Positions 48,601 through 58,873 of a DNA stretch of 64,000 nt are shown here, in pieces. The stretch lies in NCBI RefSeq assembly GCF_016859285.1, contig NC_053414.1, forward strand, positions 2,152,017-2,216,016, read 5' to 3'. The DNA comes from Xiphias gladius. Its lineage: Eukaryota > Chordata > Actinopteri > Istiophoriformes > Xiphiidae. Within the stretch, counting starts at the first letter, position 1. Each line of letters starts with the position of its first letter. The position numbers and the translations under genes are program-made. Below the pieces are notes generated by a model, which saw only the letters and a list, made by a program, of their open reading frames with translations, was not told the origin of the DNA and did not search any database.

Positions 48601-51600
48601 GGTTAAAGGTCACGCCTACTCTGTGACCGGACTCAGACAGGTCAGCTCAGCTTTCACCGTTAAACTCTGACACTGACTCAGGCTCAAGTCTTTTTGTCTG
48701 ATTCGTGAGGTTTGTCCTCCTCTCTGCAGGTGGACTACCGCGGTCGACAGGAGCGTCTGATCCGGATCAGAAACCCCTGGGGTCAGGTGGAGTGGACTGG
48801 GGCCTGGAGCGACAGGTCAGTGCCTCATTATGAATGTTTTTATGACCAGGCAGGTACATCCTACACCAGCAGTACCACACAAACATACAGGAGGGAACGT
48901 AACCGTGTTGTTATGTCAGCTCCTCAGAGTGGAACTCCATCGACTCTGCAGAGAAAGACGAGATGCTCTGTAAGATGGAAGACGGAGAGTTCTGGTAGGT
49001 TTGAACCGTGAGGATAAGTCTGAGAATCATTTAAAGGATGAAAACAGTAAAATCTCTTTCTGTGTGTCAGGATGTCTTTCCAGGACTTTCTGCGTCAGTT
49101 CTCCAGGTTAGAGATCTGTAATCTGACCCCGGATGCTCTCAGTCAGGATTCCACCAGTTTCTGGACCACCGTGACGTTCGAAGGTGGCTGGAGGAGAGGA
49201 AGCACTGCCGGGGGCTGCAGGAACCATCCCAGTGAGGAGGGAGGGGGGTACAGATAGTGATCAGGGTTTTGAAACCAAAGCCAGTGTCCATATCAGCATT
49301 TCCCCCCTTTTATCAACCGATACCAATACACGTCTTCAGCCACGTTGGCAGCATGGTTCTGTAACAGCATCGAAAGCAGCACTGAGTTTTAACAGCACCA
49401 GCACCGAACATTCTCCTGCGTCACTACGCATCCAAATATCGTTCGAGACTCTGAGAAGGCCTGTTTCTGTTGAGTGCAAGCGGCAGAAGCCAGGCTGAAA
49501 CTTATTAAAGATATTATGCTCATCTATTGCATTCCCATTTCAGATTGATTTCCATAAGTGTTCCACTCTCCGACAGTCTCTCTTCAGAGCGTGAATGTTG
49601 ACGTTTATTCAAGGGGAGGACTTGATCAAAGGAGCCGATCTAGTTTTAATAGGGGCCACTTTATCCAATGCTGACAGGCAGTGTTTGTTAATGGAATGCA
49701 TCAAGTAGTCGACATCTCTGTGCATATCAGAGTTAAAATGGAAAGTGGCAGAAAATTTTGTAGAGCTAATGATACGGCGGCACGGTAAGGAATCCAGATT
49801 AAATAACAAATCAAATAAAATACAGGTGCAATCAGTAATCAACAAATCCTCGTCAGTATTCTTCAACAAATCCATTTTCAAACCGAGACTAAAAACAAGG
49901 TCCAGAGTTTGCCCTCTGTTGTGTGTAAGGCCTGATACATGCTGAGTGAGATTAAAAGACTCTGTAATATTAATAAAACTAGAGGCAAAACTGTCAGTAA
50001 CATAATCAACATGAATGTCACCATCAATGATTCATCTGGATATCTTAAGGATAGAGGACAAGAAGTTAGTGAATTCAGTTAAAAATGATCTGCATAGGCC
50101 GGATGGGCGGTAGATTGAAACATGGTAAAAAGGGTTTTTACGTCCAACTTAAATCTTTGACGTTCAAATGAAGAGAACGACCCCGTGCTCACCAAGTGGC
50201 TCACGAACGCCGCAGCGAGCAGAAAGTCCGGGCGAGCTGGTGCAAGTATAATCTTCCGGGCAGAGCTCGAAGTTCCATATCCCTCTAATCAGGAAGTGGT
50301 GTTGGAGTCAGAACTGGTCCAATCTAAACGTCACCAGACCCGATACACAACAACCAAACAGTGGTAACATTTCAGAGAAAAAACAATGAATATATTAGCT
50401 ATCCTCACTGTCTACCACTTTCAGATACTCTTAAGATATCATAGCAACATTAGGAGTCGTATGAACACAAAAAATGACATTTGATTCCTGGATATATGCA
50501 CAAAACACGAAGTTACAGAACCACTTGTGTAGCAGTCAAATGTATTTTTTTCAGATTCGAGCCCTTCGTTGCTCGCATTCAGAACTCCCTCTGCGTTAGC
50601 ACCCGAAACATCCAACAAAAGAAATTGTTCACACCAAGACTCACTGTGCAGTGACCTTCTCACTTCTCTTAGCATTGTTAGCCCGATCCCCAGCCAAGTG
50701 TCTCCAGAAAGGTTAAGACCTGATGACATTTTAATGGAGCGGCACTTAAAAGTATTTTGTTAATGGATTTGATTGGTCTGTGAAATCTTTCTAAACACCT
50801 TGAATGGGTGTATCGTAGGTCGCTTTGTACAAAAGTGTCTGCCCAGTGAATTACATGAATAATGAATCAGCAGGTTTGAAGCGTCACCCTCAAAAAAACA
50901 ACAAAATGTTTTTTGAATTCTTTCTTTTGTTTTCCAAAATCTTTCTTGGGCTGTTAAACGAGGCCTGATGAAAACCCTGCGGGTCAAAAGGTTGCATCAA
51001 TAAATGTTTGGGAGTTCGCTGTATTCAGTGGGCAGACTGTGTGTGTGTACTTTTCATTTCTATCCGGTGCTGAACCCTGCTGAGGTTCGATGAACATTAT
51101 GATAACTACATATCCCGCAATGCCGTTGACTGTTGCTGCCTCTCTGCAGACACGTTCTGGATCAACCCACAGTATAAGGTCTGTCTGCTGGAGGAGGATG
51201 ACGACCCTGAGGACAACGAGGCTGCGTGCAGCTTCCTGGTGGCTCTGATGCAAAAAGACCGCCGCCGCCACCGCCGCCATGGACAGGACATGCACACCAT
51301 CGGCTTCGCCATATACCAGGTCAGAGGTCACAGCGGTCTAAAGCTATGATGTAACACAGCGCTCGCTGTCCTTATGGCCCACTGACTGCTGCTTCTACCG
51401 CTGCCACTAATAGTACTGTCTCTCTGACTGCTACACCTTAGCAGCCACCCAGAATCTCCATAGCAACCATCCGACAACAACTGACCACCTTCACCAAAAC
51501 CACATCTGTTTCCTTCTAGCAACAACCTAATAACCCCAAACACCCACAACCACCAACCAACACATCGACAACCACCTCAGACACCATAGCACCCATCTTG

Positions 51601-54600
51601 AAAGCTGTGGTAACCACCTACCAACATGCTAGAAACATCTCAAACACCATAATAACCGTAGGAACCACTTCAAACACCATAGTAACCACCTCAATGACCT
51701 TAGCAATCACCGCAAACTCTTGAGTAACCCCCTAACAACACCTCAGCAACCACCCACAGCATCCTAGTACTCACTGAGCCACCACCTAGGAGCGTCCCGG
51801 CAGCCACGTAATAACAACGTGCTAATGCCCAGGCACCAGCGTAGTGGTATCCTAGCAACCAACTCGTAACATCTTAGTAACGATAACCATGTAGCAGCAC
51901 CACAGATAGCGCTTTAAAAATACAGCTAAAAACATGGCGTGTTATTAGAAATGGTGACTTTTGTTTTACCAGTAGTTGGTCTGAGTGTGTTGTGACTTTT
52001 CTTCTCTGTATTTTGTCTCATTCACAGATTCCTGAGGAAGTGAGTCAGTCCACAGTCTAAGTAGAAACAAATAAAACTCCTACATCAAACAGTTTTATCT
52101 TCATTTAGCTTGTAAAAGCTAACGTCTGCGTCCGTCTGTCCGTCAGTACCAAGGCTGTCCCAGCGTCCACATGAAGAAGGATTTCTTCCTGCGTCAGTCC
52201 TCCTGTGCTCGTTCCGAGACCTTCATAAACCTGCGAGAGGTGAGCGCCAGGCTCCGCCTCCCACCGGGCGAGTACCTGATCGTCCCGTCAACCTTCGAAC
52301 CCTCGAAGGAGGCCGACTTCGTCCTGAGGGTGTTCACCGAGAAACAGTCCGAGACCGAGTGAGTCTGTCGAGACGTTTATTCTTCAGGAAAATAATCCAA
52401 GTCTATGATTCAGTCTTTTTATATTAAAGTTTGCGGAGTCAGTGACAGTGTGTGAACCTCTGCAGGGAGATGGACGACGACGTGGAGGTGAAGTTTGATG
52501 AAGAGGTAAAAAAAATCTTTCTTTAAATCACATTTATCACATTTTTACTTTGTTGTTTGCTCTCATGTCAGACTTCCAGCGATTTGAAGAAATTTGTTCA
52601 GACATCGTTGTCTGATTAGTGGGTAAAGTAAATCTTCGTCTATGCAGCACCTTTCAACACCAGGGTTAGAGAGTGCTTCACAGAGTGCAAAAGAAAACAC
52701 ACAGTGACAGAAGTACATGAGCACAAACTCCAAAATGAGCTTCTTCTCCTCATTGTTACGAATCATTAGCTCCTCTTTTCTGTTATCTTTATAGTTTAAC
52801 TTTCCCTACTGTCAACCTTTTTTTTATTTGTAACATTTTATTTCAGCACTCTCTCTGGTATCTCAGACCAAGGTTGGATCACCAATTGTCCAGGGGCCCC
52901 AGACCCTCAGGTCATTTCTGTCTACATCATTTCTTTAAACACACATTGTTAGAAGTTTGCTCCGCTGAAGTTTGGACTCCGTCAGGTCCTCCATCCTCCA
53001 TCCTGTGGTCCTGGTCACAGGATGGAGGATGGAGGGACAAAACTGGTTTTCACACCTTAACTGTTGTAGTTTTTATTTGTTGCTCATTTGTTGTAAAGTT
53101 GTTCTGTGTCAGTAATGAACAGACAGAAAACCTTGTATTATTCCATCAGTGGAGAACCAACATTTATCTTCATTATCAACACATCTGACAGTTATTTTCT
53201 TTAATAAGCGATTGATTGTGCAGTGAATAAAATGTCAGAAAATAGTGAAAAATGCAGCATTTTCAGTTCACTGTCAGAGAAAACTGGGAAAACCAGGAAA
53301 TATTCAGCTGAGAAGCCAGAACCGGTTAGTTTTTTTGGCATTTTCGCTCGACTGATTGATTGATCGACTTATCAGTTCAGCTGTAGAGTTCTGGTTGGTT
53401 TCTGGGTGTCATGTACAGTGGGGGTCTGAACATCTTCAGCTTCCTTTATGTTCCATTAATGAGATCAAATTTTTCCATGTTGTTCATGATTCATCATCTG
53501 TCTTTGCTTTTAAAAACATCTCTAACAAACTTTTGTAACTTCCCAGTTACAATGTCAACTGCTGGACAGAAATAGTTGTTATAGATATTTTATTTCATTA
53601 TATTTAGTTTTTATTTTATATCTGTCTTTTAGTTCTTTATATTTATTTTTTAGCTTCACACAAGCTCTTGTGTACATTAACTTCATGTATATCTGAGTAT
53701 AAGCAGGTGAAAGTGTTTGTAAAGACAGTATGTGAATGTCTTTGTGTACATGTCATATATTTTATAATAACTATTTCCGTAGGTGCAAACAAGCTTTACT
53801 AAATAAATAAATAGATATTTTTAATCACAAAGGGAAATTAGTGAAGTCTGGCTTTGTGTTGTGATGACCTTTGACCTTTCCTGTCGTTCTTCCTCGCTGC
53901 AGGAGAATATCTCAGACAGCGACATCGATGATTCCTTCAGGTCCATGTTCGCTCAGCTGTCCGGAGACGTGAGTTTTCAAAGAGAATCTGAAACCGCTAC
54001 TGCTTCAGTCATCCTGTATATTTACATGAAATTAAATTACTCAAAGTTAACCCTTACAACAGATAAAACCTGCTTTTGTCAAGCAGCAGGTCAGTTTCCA
54101 CATGAACTCCAACCCTGCGGGGCGTTTCAGGATCCTCAGAAATGATGAAAACGGTGTTCTACTATTTTCTCTCTTCAGGACATGGAGATCTCAGTGCGAG
54201 AGCTCAGGACCATTCTGAACCGAGTCGTGTCCAAGCGTGAGTTCTGATCATTGTCTTTATGGGTAACAAGTCAAAATATATATATTCATGGTTACGGTGG
54301 TCCAGGCGTTTACCACTTACCACGCATTGGTTGCATCTCAAACCCTGACGAGTCCTCACCCTTCCTGGCTGCTTCTGATTTCTGATTTCTATCCAAAAAC
54401 GGTGAAAATGCCCCAAATAATCCAGAGGAAATTTTGAGGGTCCTTCTCTGAGGAGCAGTAATGTGACCGGTAAGGTTTATGAAAAACTGCTCGATATTTT
54501 GTAGAGTTTGATTCGCTGCAGAAAGTAAAGTGGTGTAAAATACCTCTTGATTTAAGACAAAAACTCTCACTCAGATATGACAAGAGTCAGAACCAGGATT

Positions 54601-57600
54601 CAGTATTAATCAATAAGTGGAGTCAGAACTTATCAAGTCTAAACGTCACCTTTCCCAAGTTCTCAGACCACATCCGCATGAAGCCGTCTGAATTTTAAAA
54701 CTCTGTTTTTATGTGACACCGATCAGTGTCCAGGTGGTTTTAGTAGAGAATCTGTCCACAGTCAAACACCTGGACAACATGTAAACAGGTCAATCTCTTC
54801 TAAACACTGTTTTAAGTAAGACGACAAAACTGCATCACATCAACATCTGGTGAGGAGTGAGACGGTCAGCTGATAACATCTGGATTTTATCATCAGAGTC
54901 CTGACAGCAGCTCTGCTGTTACCAGACAGATCCACGTCTAAACTGATGGATCACAGAGAAAGCGAGAGGAGACCTCAGGTCGTCTTCTTCACCTCACTGT
55001 CTCACAGCTCCGACCCTCGCTGAGCCGCTACGGCTGAAACACCGAGCTGCACTTTAACATCTCCACACTGAAACACTTCTTCTGCTGTGGTTGTTGTATT
55101 TACAGACAGAGACCTGCAGACTGATGGTTTCAGTATGGAGTCCTGCAGAGCCATGGTCAGCCTCATGGATGTATCCTCACTCTGCTGCTGTCTGCTGGCT
55201 CTGTTGGGCTTTATTGTCGTCTCTGTTCCAACAGAAAGGGTCAAACTGAAACTTTGCTTCTGGAAAGGCTGGAAATGTACAGGCTGATGGTAGGATCAGT
55301 AAAAGTCTCGGCAGGAAATGATTCTTTTGAAGACCTCTGGGTTGTAACTGATCCAGCAGGTCTGTGTTCATTTGAACCGGCTCATTTTTTAGCAGAAGAA
55401 ACTTCGAACCTTGTTGAGAAGGTGACATGTTCACTGTAGCTCCGACAAACTGTGTAGTTCTATTTGTAGCAGACCTGTTCTGCGTTCAGTCTTCTTCACT
55501 TGTCAGAAGCAGAGTTTCGACCTTGACTCGATCTCAGAAAGACGGCAGCGCTCGGCTCGGTCTGCTGGAGTTTCAGATTCTTTGGAACAAGATCAGGAAG
55601 TGGCTGGTGAGTCCAAGGTCACCTGTTCAAAGACCTAGATCTTATGTGTTCAGAGGTAGAAGGTAATGTAGTTTTCAAAATAAAAGTTTGTAGGTTCAGC
55701 TTTCATAGAAAGCAGCAGTGGAAATAAGAATGTTCAGTTACAGATTCTGTCTTATCTTCGACACACAAGTTATTATTGTGTGTCGAAGATAAGAAATTCT
55801 TTTCCAGGACTTCAGAGGCTCCTGTTAGTTTGTTGTGGGACTATTTACAACTTTATAATTCTTTTAGTGGATAATGACGTCACACAAGTTCTCAGCAGAG
55901 CTCTACACAACACCTGAGCAGGTCTGATCAGACACACCTGAAAACACCTGTGTGGTTATACGAGCGCGATTACCTCCGCAAAGAGGTTCCCTTTTCACCC
56001 CCGTGTCTGTGAGTTTGTTGGTTTGTCTGTTTTTCAGCAGGATCACACAAAAACTGCTGAACCAATCTGAACCAAACCGGGTGGAGAGCGAGATCGGGAA
56101 TTCTGTCCACGTTTTAGTCAATATTTGGTCTCGGCGGAGGTATGAGCTCTACTGAGAGCCGGTCTGGTTCTATAACAAGGCATCGTTTGCTCTGCACGTG
56201 AAAGAAAAGTAACCAGTAACTATAGCAGGTAAATGTGTGTAGCGCAGTAAAAAGTCATTGGTGGAAAGTAACAAAGTTCATTAACGGGAGCTCTGTTTTA
56301 GGCTCAGTGAGGAGGCACTTCAATATTGAGCTGCTTTACTGCACTGCATTAAAAAACAAATCAATTATGACGTATTATTAAGATCAGACTTTCATGACCC
56401 CGAGGGGAAATTCACAATCTGCCCCGCGGCGGTACAGAACAGCTGCTGTTATACTTTCCTCATGCGCGAGTACATGGGGGTCTTCTGGACGTAAATTCGT
56501 CATCAGATTGTTCACGCGAGGCTCGGCGCGGACGACTGTTGTGTCCGCGTGGCCACTGAGCCTCAAGGGCACCAACTGCGCACGCGCTCTTACAAGCCGA
56601 CTCCAAATTGACGAGAAAGAAATATAATAACAACAACTACGCATCCGTGGCGTCTGCAAGGGAGAATAATTCAGGCCTAAGTCATTAAAATGAGCTCCAC
56701 CTTCACCAGCTGCAACATCAAAGTGATGACCACGTTAATGCAGAACAGAAAAAGGGGGATTTCATCGAGACCACATTGGCCCAGGTCCAGGTTGGAAATA
56801 GTGAAAACAGTGAAACCGCCCTTTTTTCTGTTTACACAAATAAAACAAAGGTTTCAGAAATGTGAAACTGTGTTTTCAGCAGTTACTGAAGTCTACTTGT
56901 TAATCACGTTCAGGTCTGACAAGTGCAAATGTGATGGTTTAGGACGTAGACCGGGTCCAGTCTGGACTGGATGTGAAGAGAGCAGTGAAACGGTCAAATC
57001 CTTCTTTGTGTGAACACATGGAATAAAGGTTTCACCAATCTGACGGTGGGTTTTAAACGGCGTTAAGAGTTTAACCAGGATGTCTGACAGAGAATCAGCT
57101 GCTCAGTGTTGCCTTGAAATTTCCTCTAACTCTCCTGTTAACTGCCGAAACACGAGTGGTGATTTCAGGACCTGTTGACTCTGTGATTTGAACTCTGCAG
57201 GGAATCTTCAGAGAGTTCGATCTGGATAAATCAGGATGCATGAGCTCCTACGAGATGCGACTGGCGCTGGAAAATGGCGGTAAATCATCTTAATCCTGAC
57301 TAGCGCAGCATTACTGACCTCGGCGTGTTTCGTTAAACGGAGTCTGTCCTCTGTCCGTAGGGTTCAAACTGAACAACAAGCTGTATCAGATGCTGGTCGC
57401 TCGATACGCTGACAACGAGATCATCGACTTCGACAACTTCACCTGCTGCCTGGTCAAACTGGAGGCCATGTTCAGTACGTACAGCCGCGCGTCCGCGCTC
57501 TAATCCAGGGTTTTTAATCTGAGGTACTGGACGTTCACACCATGTTGTCGGAACACGAAGAACAGATCGACCTCTTTCACACCTTTTTCTAGGATAAACG

Positions 57601-58312
57601 AAGTGATGAATCTGTGCAGTAAAACCAGATATAGTGCGTAGCTCTTTTTTAATCGGTTCAGTCGACGTTATTTTAGATGTGAATGTGGTTCTCCAGCTGT
57701 TTTGTCACCAGTTTGTTGTAGGGCCGTCACTTTTTCAAGAAGTTCAATTCAAATGATTCAAATGCAGCCCATACTGCGTAACCCCCCCCCAACACACACA
57801 CACACCCTCACCCCCGCACACCGACCACGTCCGTCTGTCGGTGGTCAGAGAGACGGTGCTGTAGAGGTGGAAATCCCAAACCACTTTGCGGATTCACTTC
57901 AGGTCAAAGATTCATAGTCACTGATCCTGACACTTGACACGTCGCTGTTCAGTTGAACTTCAGTACGTACAACAGTCAGTGAACGCAGCATAAGGCAACA
58001 CCGAGAGCTTCGAACGAGTTTGAGAGGAGAGACTTTGTGTTGTGTGTGTGTTTTTCAGGGGCTTTCCAGGAGCTGGACAAGGACGGGACAGGAACTGTAG
58101 AGATGAACATCATCGAGGTACGAGAGATGAAAACAGCTTCACCACTTGAACCAGATTAAAACCAGTTAGTGAGTGAGTCAGATGCACTCGGCAGGGCGGA
58201 GGCTGCCACTGAGCAGCGGGGACGGGGTTTTCCTGAGCCGTCAGTTTACTAACAGCCGCTGCGTCTCTGTGTTGTCTCTCCGCAGTGGCTGTGTATGACC
58301 ATGTGTGGCTGA
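36647..58312 (+). CDS. capn1: calpain large subunit of CAPN1/CAPN11 type, complete
   Basis: A micro-calpain-type Ca2+-dependent cysteine protease. Exons: 36647-36886, 38226-38295, 44307-44425, 46323-46456, 47410-47578, 48557-48640, 48730-48815, 48920-48994, 49071-49231, 51150-51319, 52028-52039, 52147-52358, 52466-52505, 53903-53968, 54179-54236, 55106-55170, 55538-55606, 57201-57279, 57361-57474, 58059-58117, 58286-58312. They total 2109 nt, 702 residues plus stop, all with GT-AG introns. Triad Cys106, His263, Asn287. CAPN1-like blocks are [32 protein letters not shown] and [19 protein letters not shown]11-like blocks are [37 protein letters not shown] and the tail WLCMTMCG. I use capn1, the usual fish name, but a CAPN11 relationship is open. 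It follows capn2 in the same direction. Confidence 0.93.
37035..37330. mobile_element. dispersed DNA-element-like repeat, possibly PIF/Harbinger-related
   Basis: Begins 'ggggcctcattaatgaaaca' and includes 'cataggatccatacttaaag', 'ttccctttataaatcacaat' and 'tcgttcctgtggagaatgga'. I recognise this text as a frequent teleost repeat. The link to PIF/Harbinger is from memory and is weak. It lies in the intron between coding exons 1 and 2. Confidence 0.45.
38226..48994 (+). CDS. capn1: CAPN1/11-type calpain exons 2-8: protease core
   Basis: Exon 3 (44307-44425) has the nucleophile Cys106. Exon 4 (46323-46456) differs from capn2 exon 4 by only 9 of 134 bases. Exon 5 ([20 protein letters not shown]) uses the acceptor TTTTGAG/G. 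Exon 6 carries His263 and exon 7 Asn287. Exon 8 (75 nt, [20 protein letters not shown]) is nine bases longer than in capn2. Confidence 0.92.
38395..39800 (+). pseudogene. degenerate non-LTR retrotransposon (reverse transcriptase remnant)
   Basis: Two plus-strand fragments read like LINE reverse transcriptase. 38797-39162 has [19 protein letters not shown], then [14 protein letters not shown], the fingers region. 39387-39593 has [20 protein letters not shown], the thumb-side region. Stops and frame breaks separate them and the catalytic YADD is missing. It lies in the intron between coding exons 2 and 3 of the CAPN1/11-type calpain. Confidence 0.8.
40771..40805. repeat. (GT)n microsatellite
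   Basis: An imperfect GT run with one GAG interruption. Confidence 0.92.
41790..41930 (+). repeat. dispersed repeat, copy B
   Basis: Contains 'gtgttgccaacttagagcc', 'accgacttttcagacccttt', 'aaaaaagcacctaacgacac' and 'atgcgtctcattcaactga'. It is the reverse complement of 24955-25110. The family is familiar from fish introns. Class unknown. Confidence 0.6.
43600..44270. repeat. degenerate 'gttgaagtgtcag' repeats
   Basis: Many imperfect copies of 'agttgaag', 'aagtgtcagt' and 'gttgaa' are spread over 670 bp just upstream of exon 3 of the CAPN1/11-type calpain. They look like a decayed tandem repeat with no fixed unit length. Confidence 0.55.
44653..45143. mobile_element. fold-back element with ~120-bp inverted arms
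   Basis: The left arm (about 44653-44775) starts 'attctgtaagtgctatgc' and includes 'ctctcatccaaaaggcttct' and 'ttccaggtatttatcctctg'. The right arm (about 45030-45143) is its reverse complement with mismatches. The centre has two diverged copies of a block with 'cacccatccacacc' and many 'aacgactca' words. It is a non-autonomous element in intron 3 of the CAPN1/11-type calpain with no coding capacity. Confidence 0.75.
46470..47280. mobile_element. dispersed teleost element filling intron 4
   Basis: The left end ('aagtacatctactcaggaac', 'cttctccaccacatttcaga') and the right end ('tttctgcagtgcagtattag', 'aatacttcttccaccactga') are halves of a well-known fish repeat. Together they fill nearly all of intron 4 (46457-47409) of the CAPN1/11-type calpain. 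The middle is AT-rich and may hold another insertion. Confidence 0.65.
49071..52505 (+). CDS. capn1: CAPN1/11-type calpain exons 9-13: C2-like (CBSW) domain and linker
   Basis: Exon 9 reads [18 protein letters not shown] and [13 protein letters not shown]. Exon 10 has the acidic loop [10 protein letters not shown] and a basic patch DRRRHRRHG. Exon 11 is the 12-nt micro-exon IPEE (52028-52039). Exon 12 carries [15 protein letters not shown]. Exon 13 (40 nt, acidic) is one codon longer than in capn2. Confidence 0.92.
49580..50060 (-). pseudogene. non-LTR retrotransposon endonuclease-region remnant
   Basis: The minus strand reads [20 protein letters not shown] then [15 protein letters not shown], the region between AP-endonuclease and reverse transcriptase in L2/CR1-type LINEs (pattern 'SALD..AP.KTR'). 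Upstream on the same strand, LDLVFSLGL and ITDCTCILF-like words match the end of the endonuclease. Frames are broken. It lies in intron 9 of the CAPN1/11-type calpain. Confidence 0.65.
50061..51149 (+). other. rest of intron 9 of the CAPN1/11-type calpain
   Basis: Likely more of the decayed LINE up to about 50400, then AT-rich sequence with no supported feature. Confidence 0.4.
51390..51900. repeat. degenerate 'caaccacc' low-complexity repeat
   Basis: Repeated 'agcaaccacc', 'taacaacacctcag' and 'accatagtaaccacc' words over 500 bp in intron 10 of the CAPN1/11-type calpain, a simple-repeat style common in fish introns. Confidence 0.7.
52506..53902 (+). other. intron 13 of the CAPN1/11-type calpain
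   Basis: 1.4 kb of AT-rich sequence containing a 19-bp perfect hairpin (52989-53034). No gene or recognisable element. Confidence 0.5.
53903..58312 (+). CDS. capn1: CAPN1/11-type calpain exons 14-21: penta-EF-hand domain
   Basis: EF1 is around [15 protein letters not shown]2 loop (about 587-598) reads [12 protein letters not shown], with Ala at loop position 6 in place of the usual Gly. EF3 loop is [14 protein letters not shown]4 is around [13 protein letters not shown], one residue shorter than in capn2 because exon 19 is 114 and not 117 nt. EF5 is [12 protein letters not shown]. The protein ends [11 protein letters not shown] at 58310-58312. Confidence 0.92.
54237..55105 (+). other. intron 15 of the CAPN1/11-type calpain
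   Basis: 870 bp. No coding exon, repeat or RNA gene recognised. Confidence 0.5.
55945..56155 (-). mobile_element. LINE/SINE-like 3' tail, minus orientation
   Basis: Contains 'attacctccgcaaagaggtt', 'tgtttttcagcaggatcaca' and 'aaaactgctgaaccaatctg', the reverse complement of the tail type at 20235-20500. It lies in intron 17 of the CAPN1/11-type calpain. Confidence 0.6.
56395..56610. other. CpG-rich block inside intron 17
   Basis: About 215 bp with many CpGs ('ccccgcggcggtac', 'cacgcgaggctcggcgcgga', 'aactgcgcacgcgctct') in otherwise AT-rich intron. Open frames on both strands have no known domain. It could be a young DNA-element end or a small CpG island. Confidence 0.4.
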
Positions 58313-58495
58313 AGAAACTTCCTGCCGCTGAACTTCTAAGTGCCTCCGACAGGAAGAACAACACAACAGCTAATAACCAACCTGAGCATGAAAAGATCCC
58401 GCTGCAGCTGTACCACACTGCTGACATCGAAGTCTTCCCACGTCACCTCCGGGGCATTGAGGATCACTGCCGCCAGAACAGAAAGACATGGAAAA

Positions 58496-58501
58496 AATAA
58501 A
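58496..58501 (+). promoter_or_regulatory. capn1: possible polyadenylation signal
   Basis: AATAAA lies 183 bp after the stop of the CAPN1/11-type calpain. A second AATAAA at 58868-58873 is in a cleaner T-rich context. Either could be used. Confidence 0.5.
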
Positions 58502-58867
58502 TATTCTCAGTGAAATCACCATCACATCATTTTAGTTCACATTCAACAATTTGAAAAAGGAATTTAAAAAACGGGAAACACTGTGGTATCTCATTGGTAG
58601 ATTCCACTAAATATATTTATTTAAGATTTAAACTTTTAGGGGAAAACATTAAAGAAATGAATGAAATTTCCGACAGTGTGGAGAAGCCTTGAAACATTAG
58701 ACGAGTAGTCGCCAACTTTTCATGTCCAAGCTTAGGGGGTGTTATGTAGAGTTGAAGGGCTAATATTCAGCTGCTGTCCCGTAACCAGATGTTAAAATCA
58801 AAACAGCATGTCGTAAAGCAGAATGATCGAATGGTACAAATCTATATCTGTTTGCGCTGTGCTTCAC

Positions 58868-58873
58868 AATAAA
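58868..58873 (+). promoter_or_regulatory. capn1: possible distal polyadenylation signal
   Basis: AATAAA within 'cacaataaaagcctccc', 555 bp after the stop codon, followed by TG-rich sequence. Confidence 0.5.
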
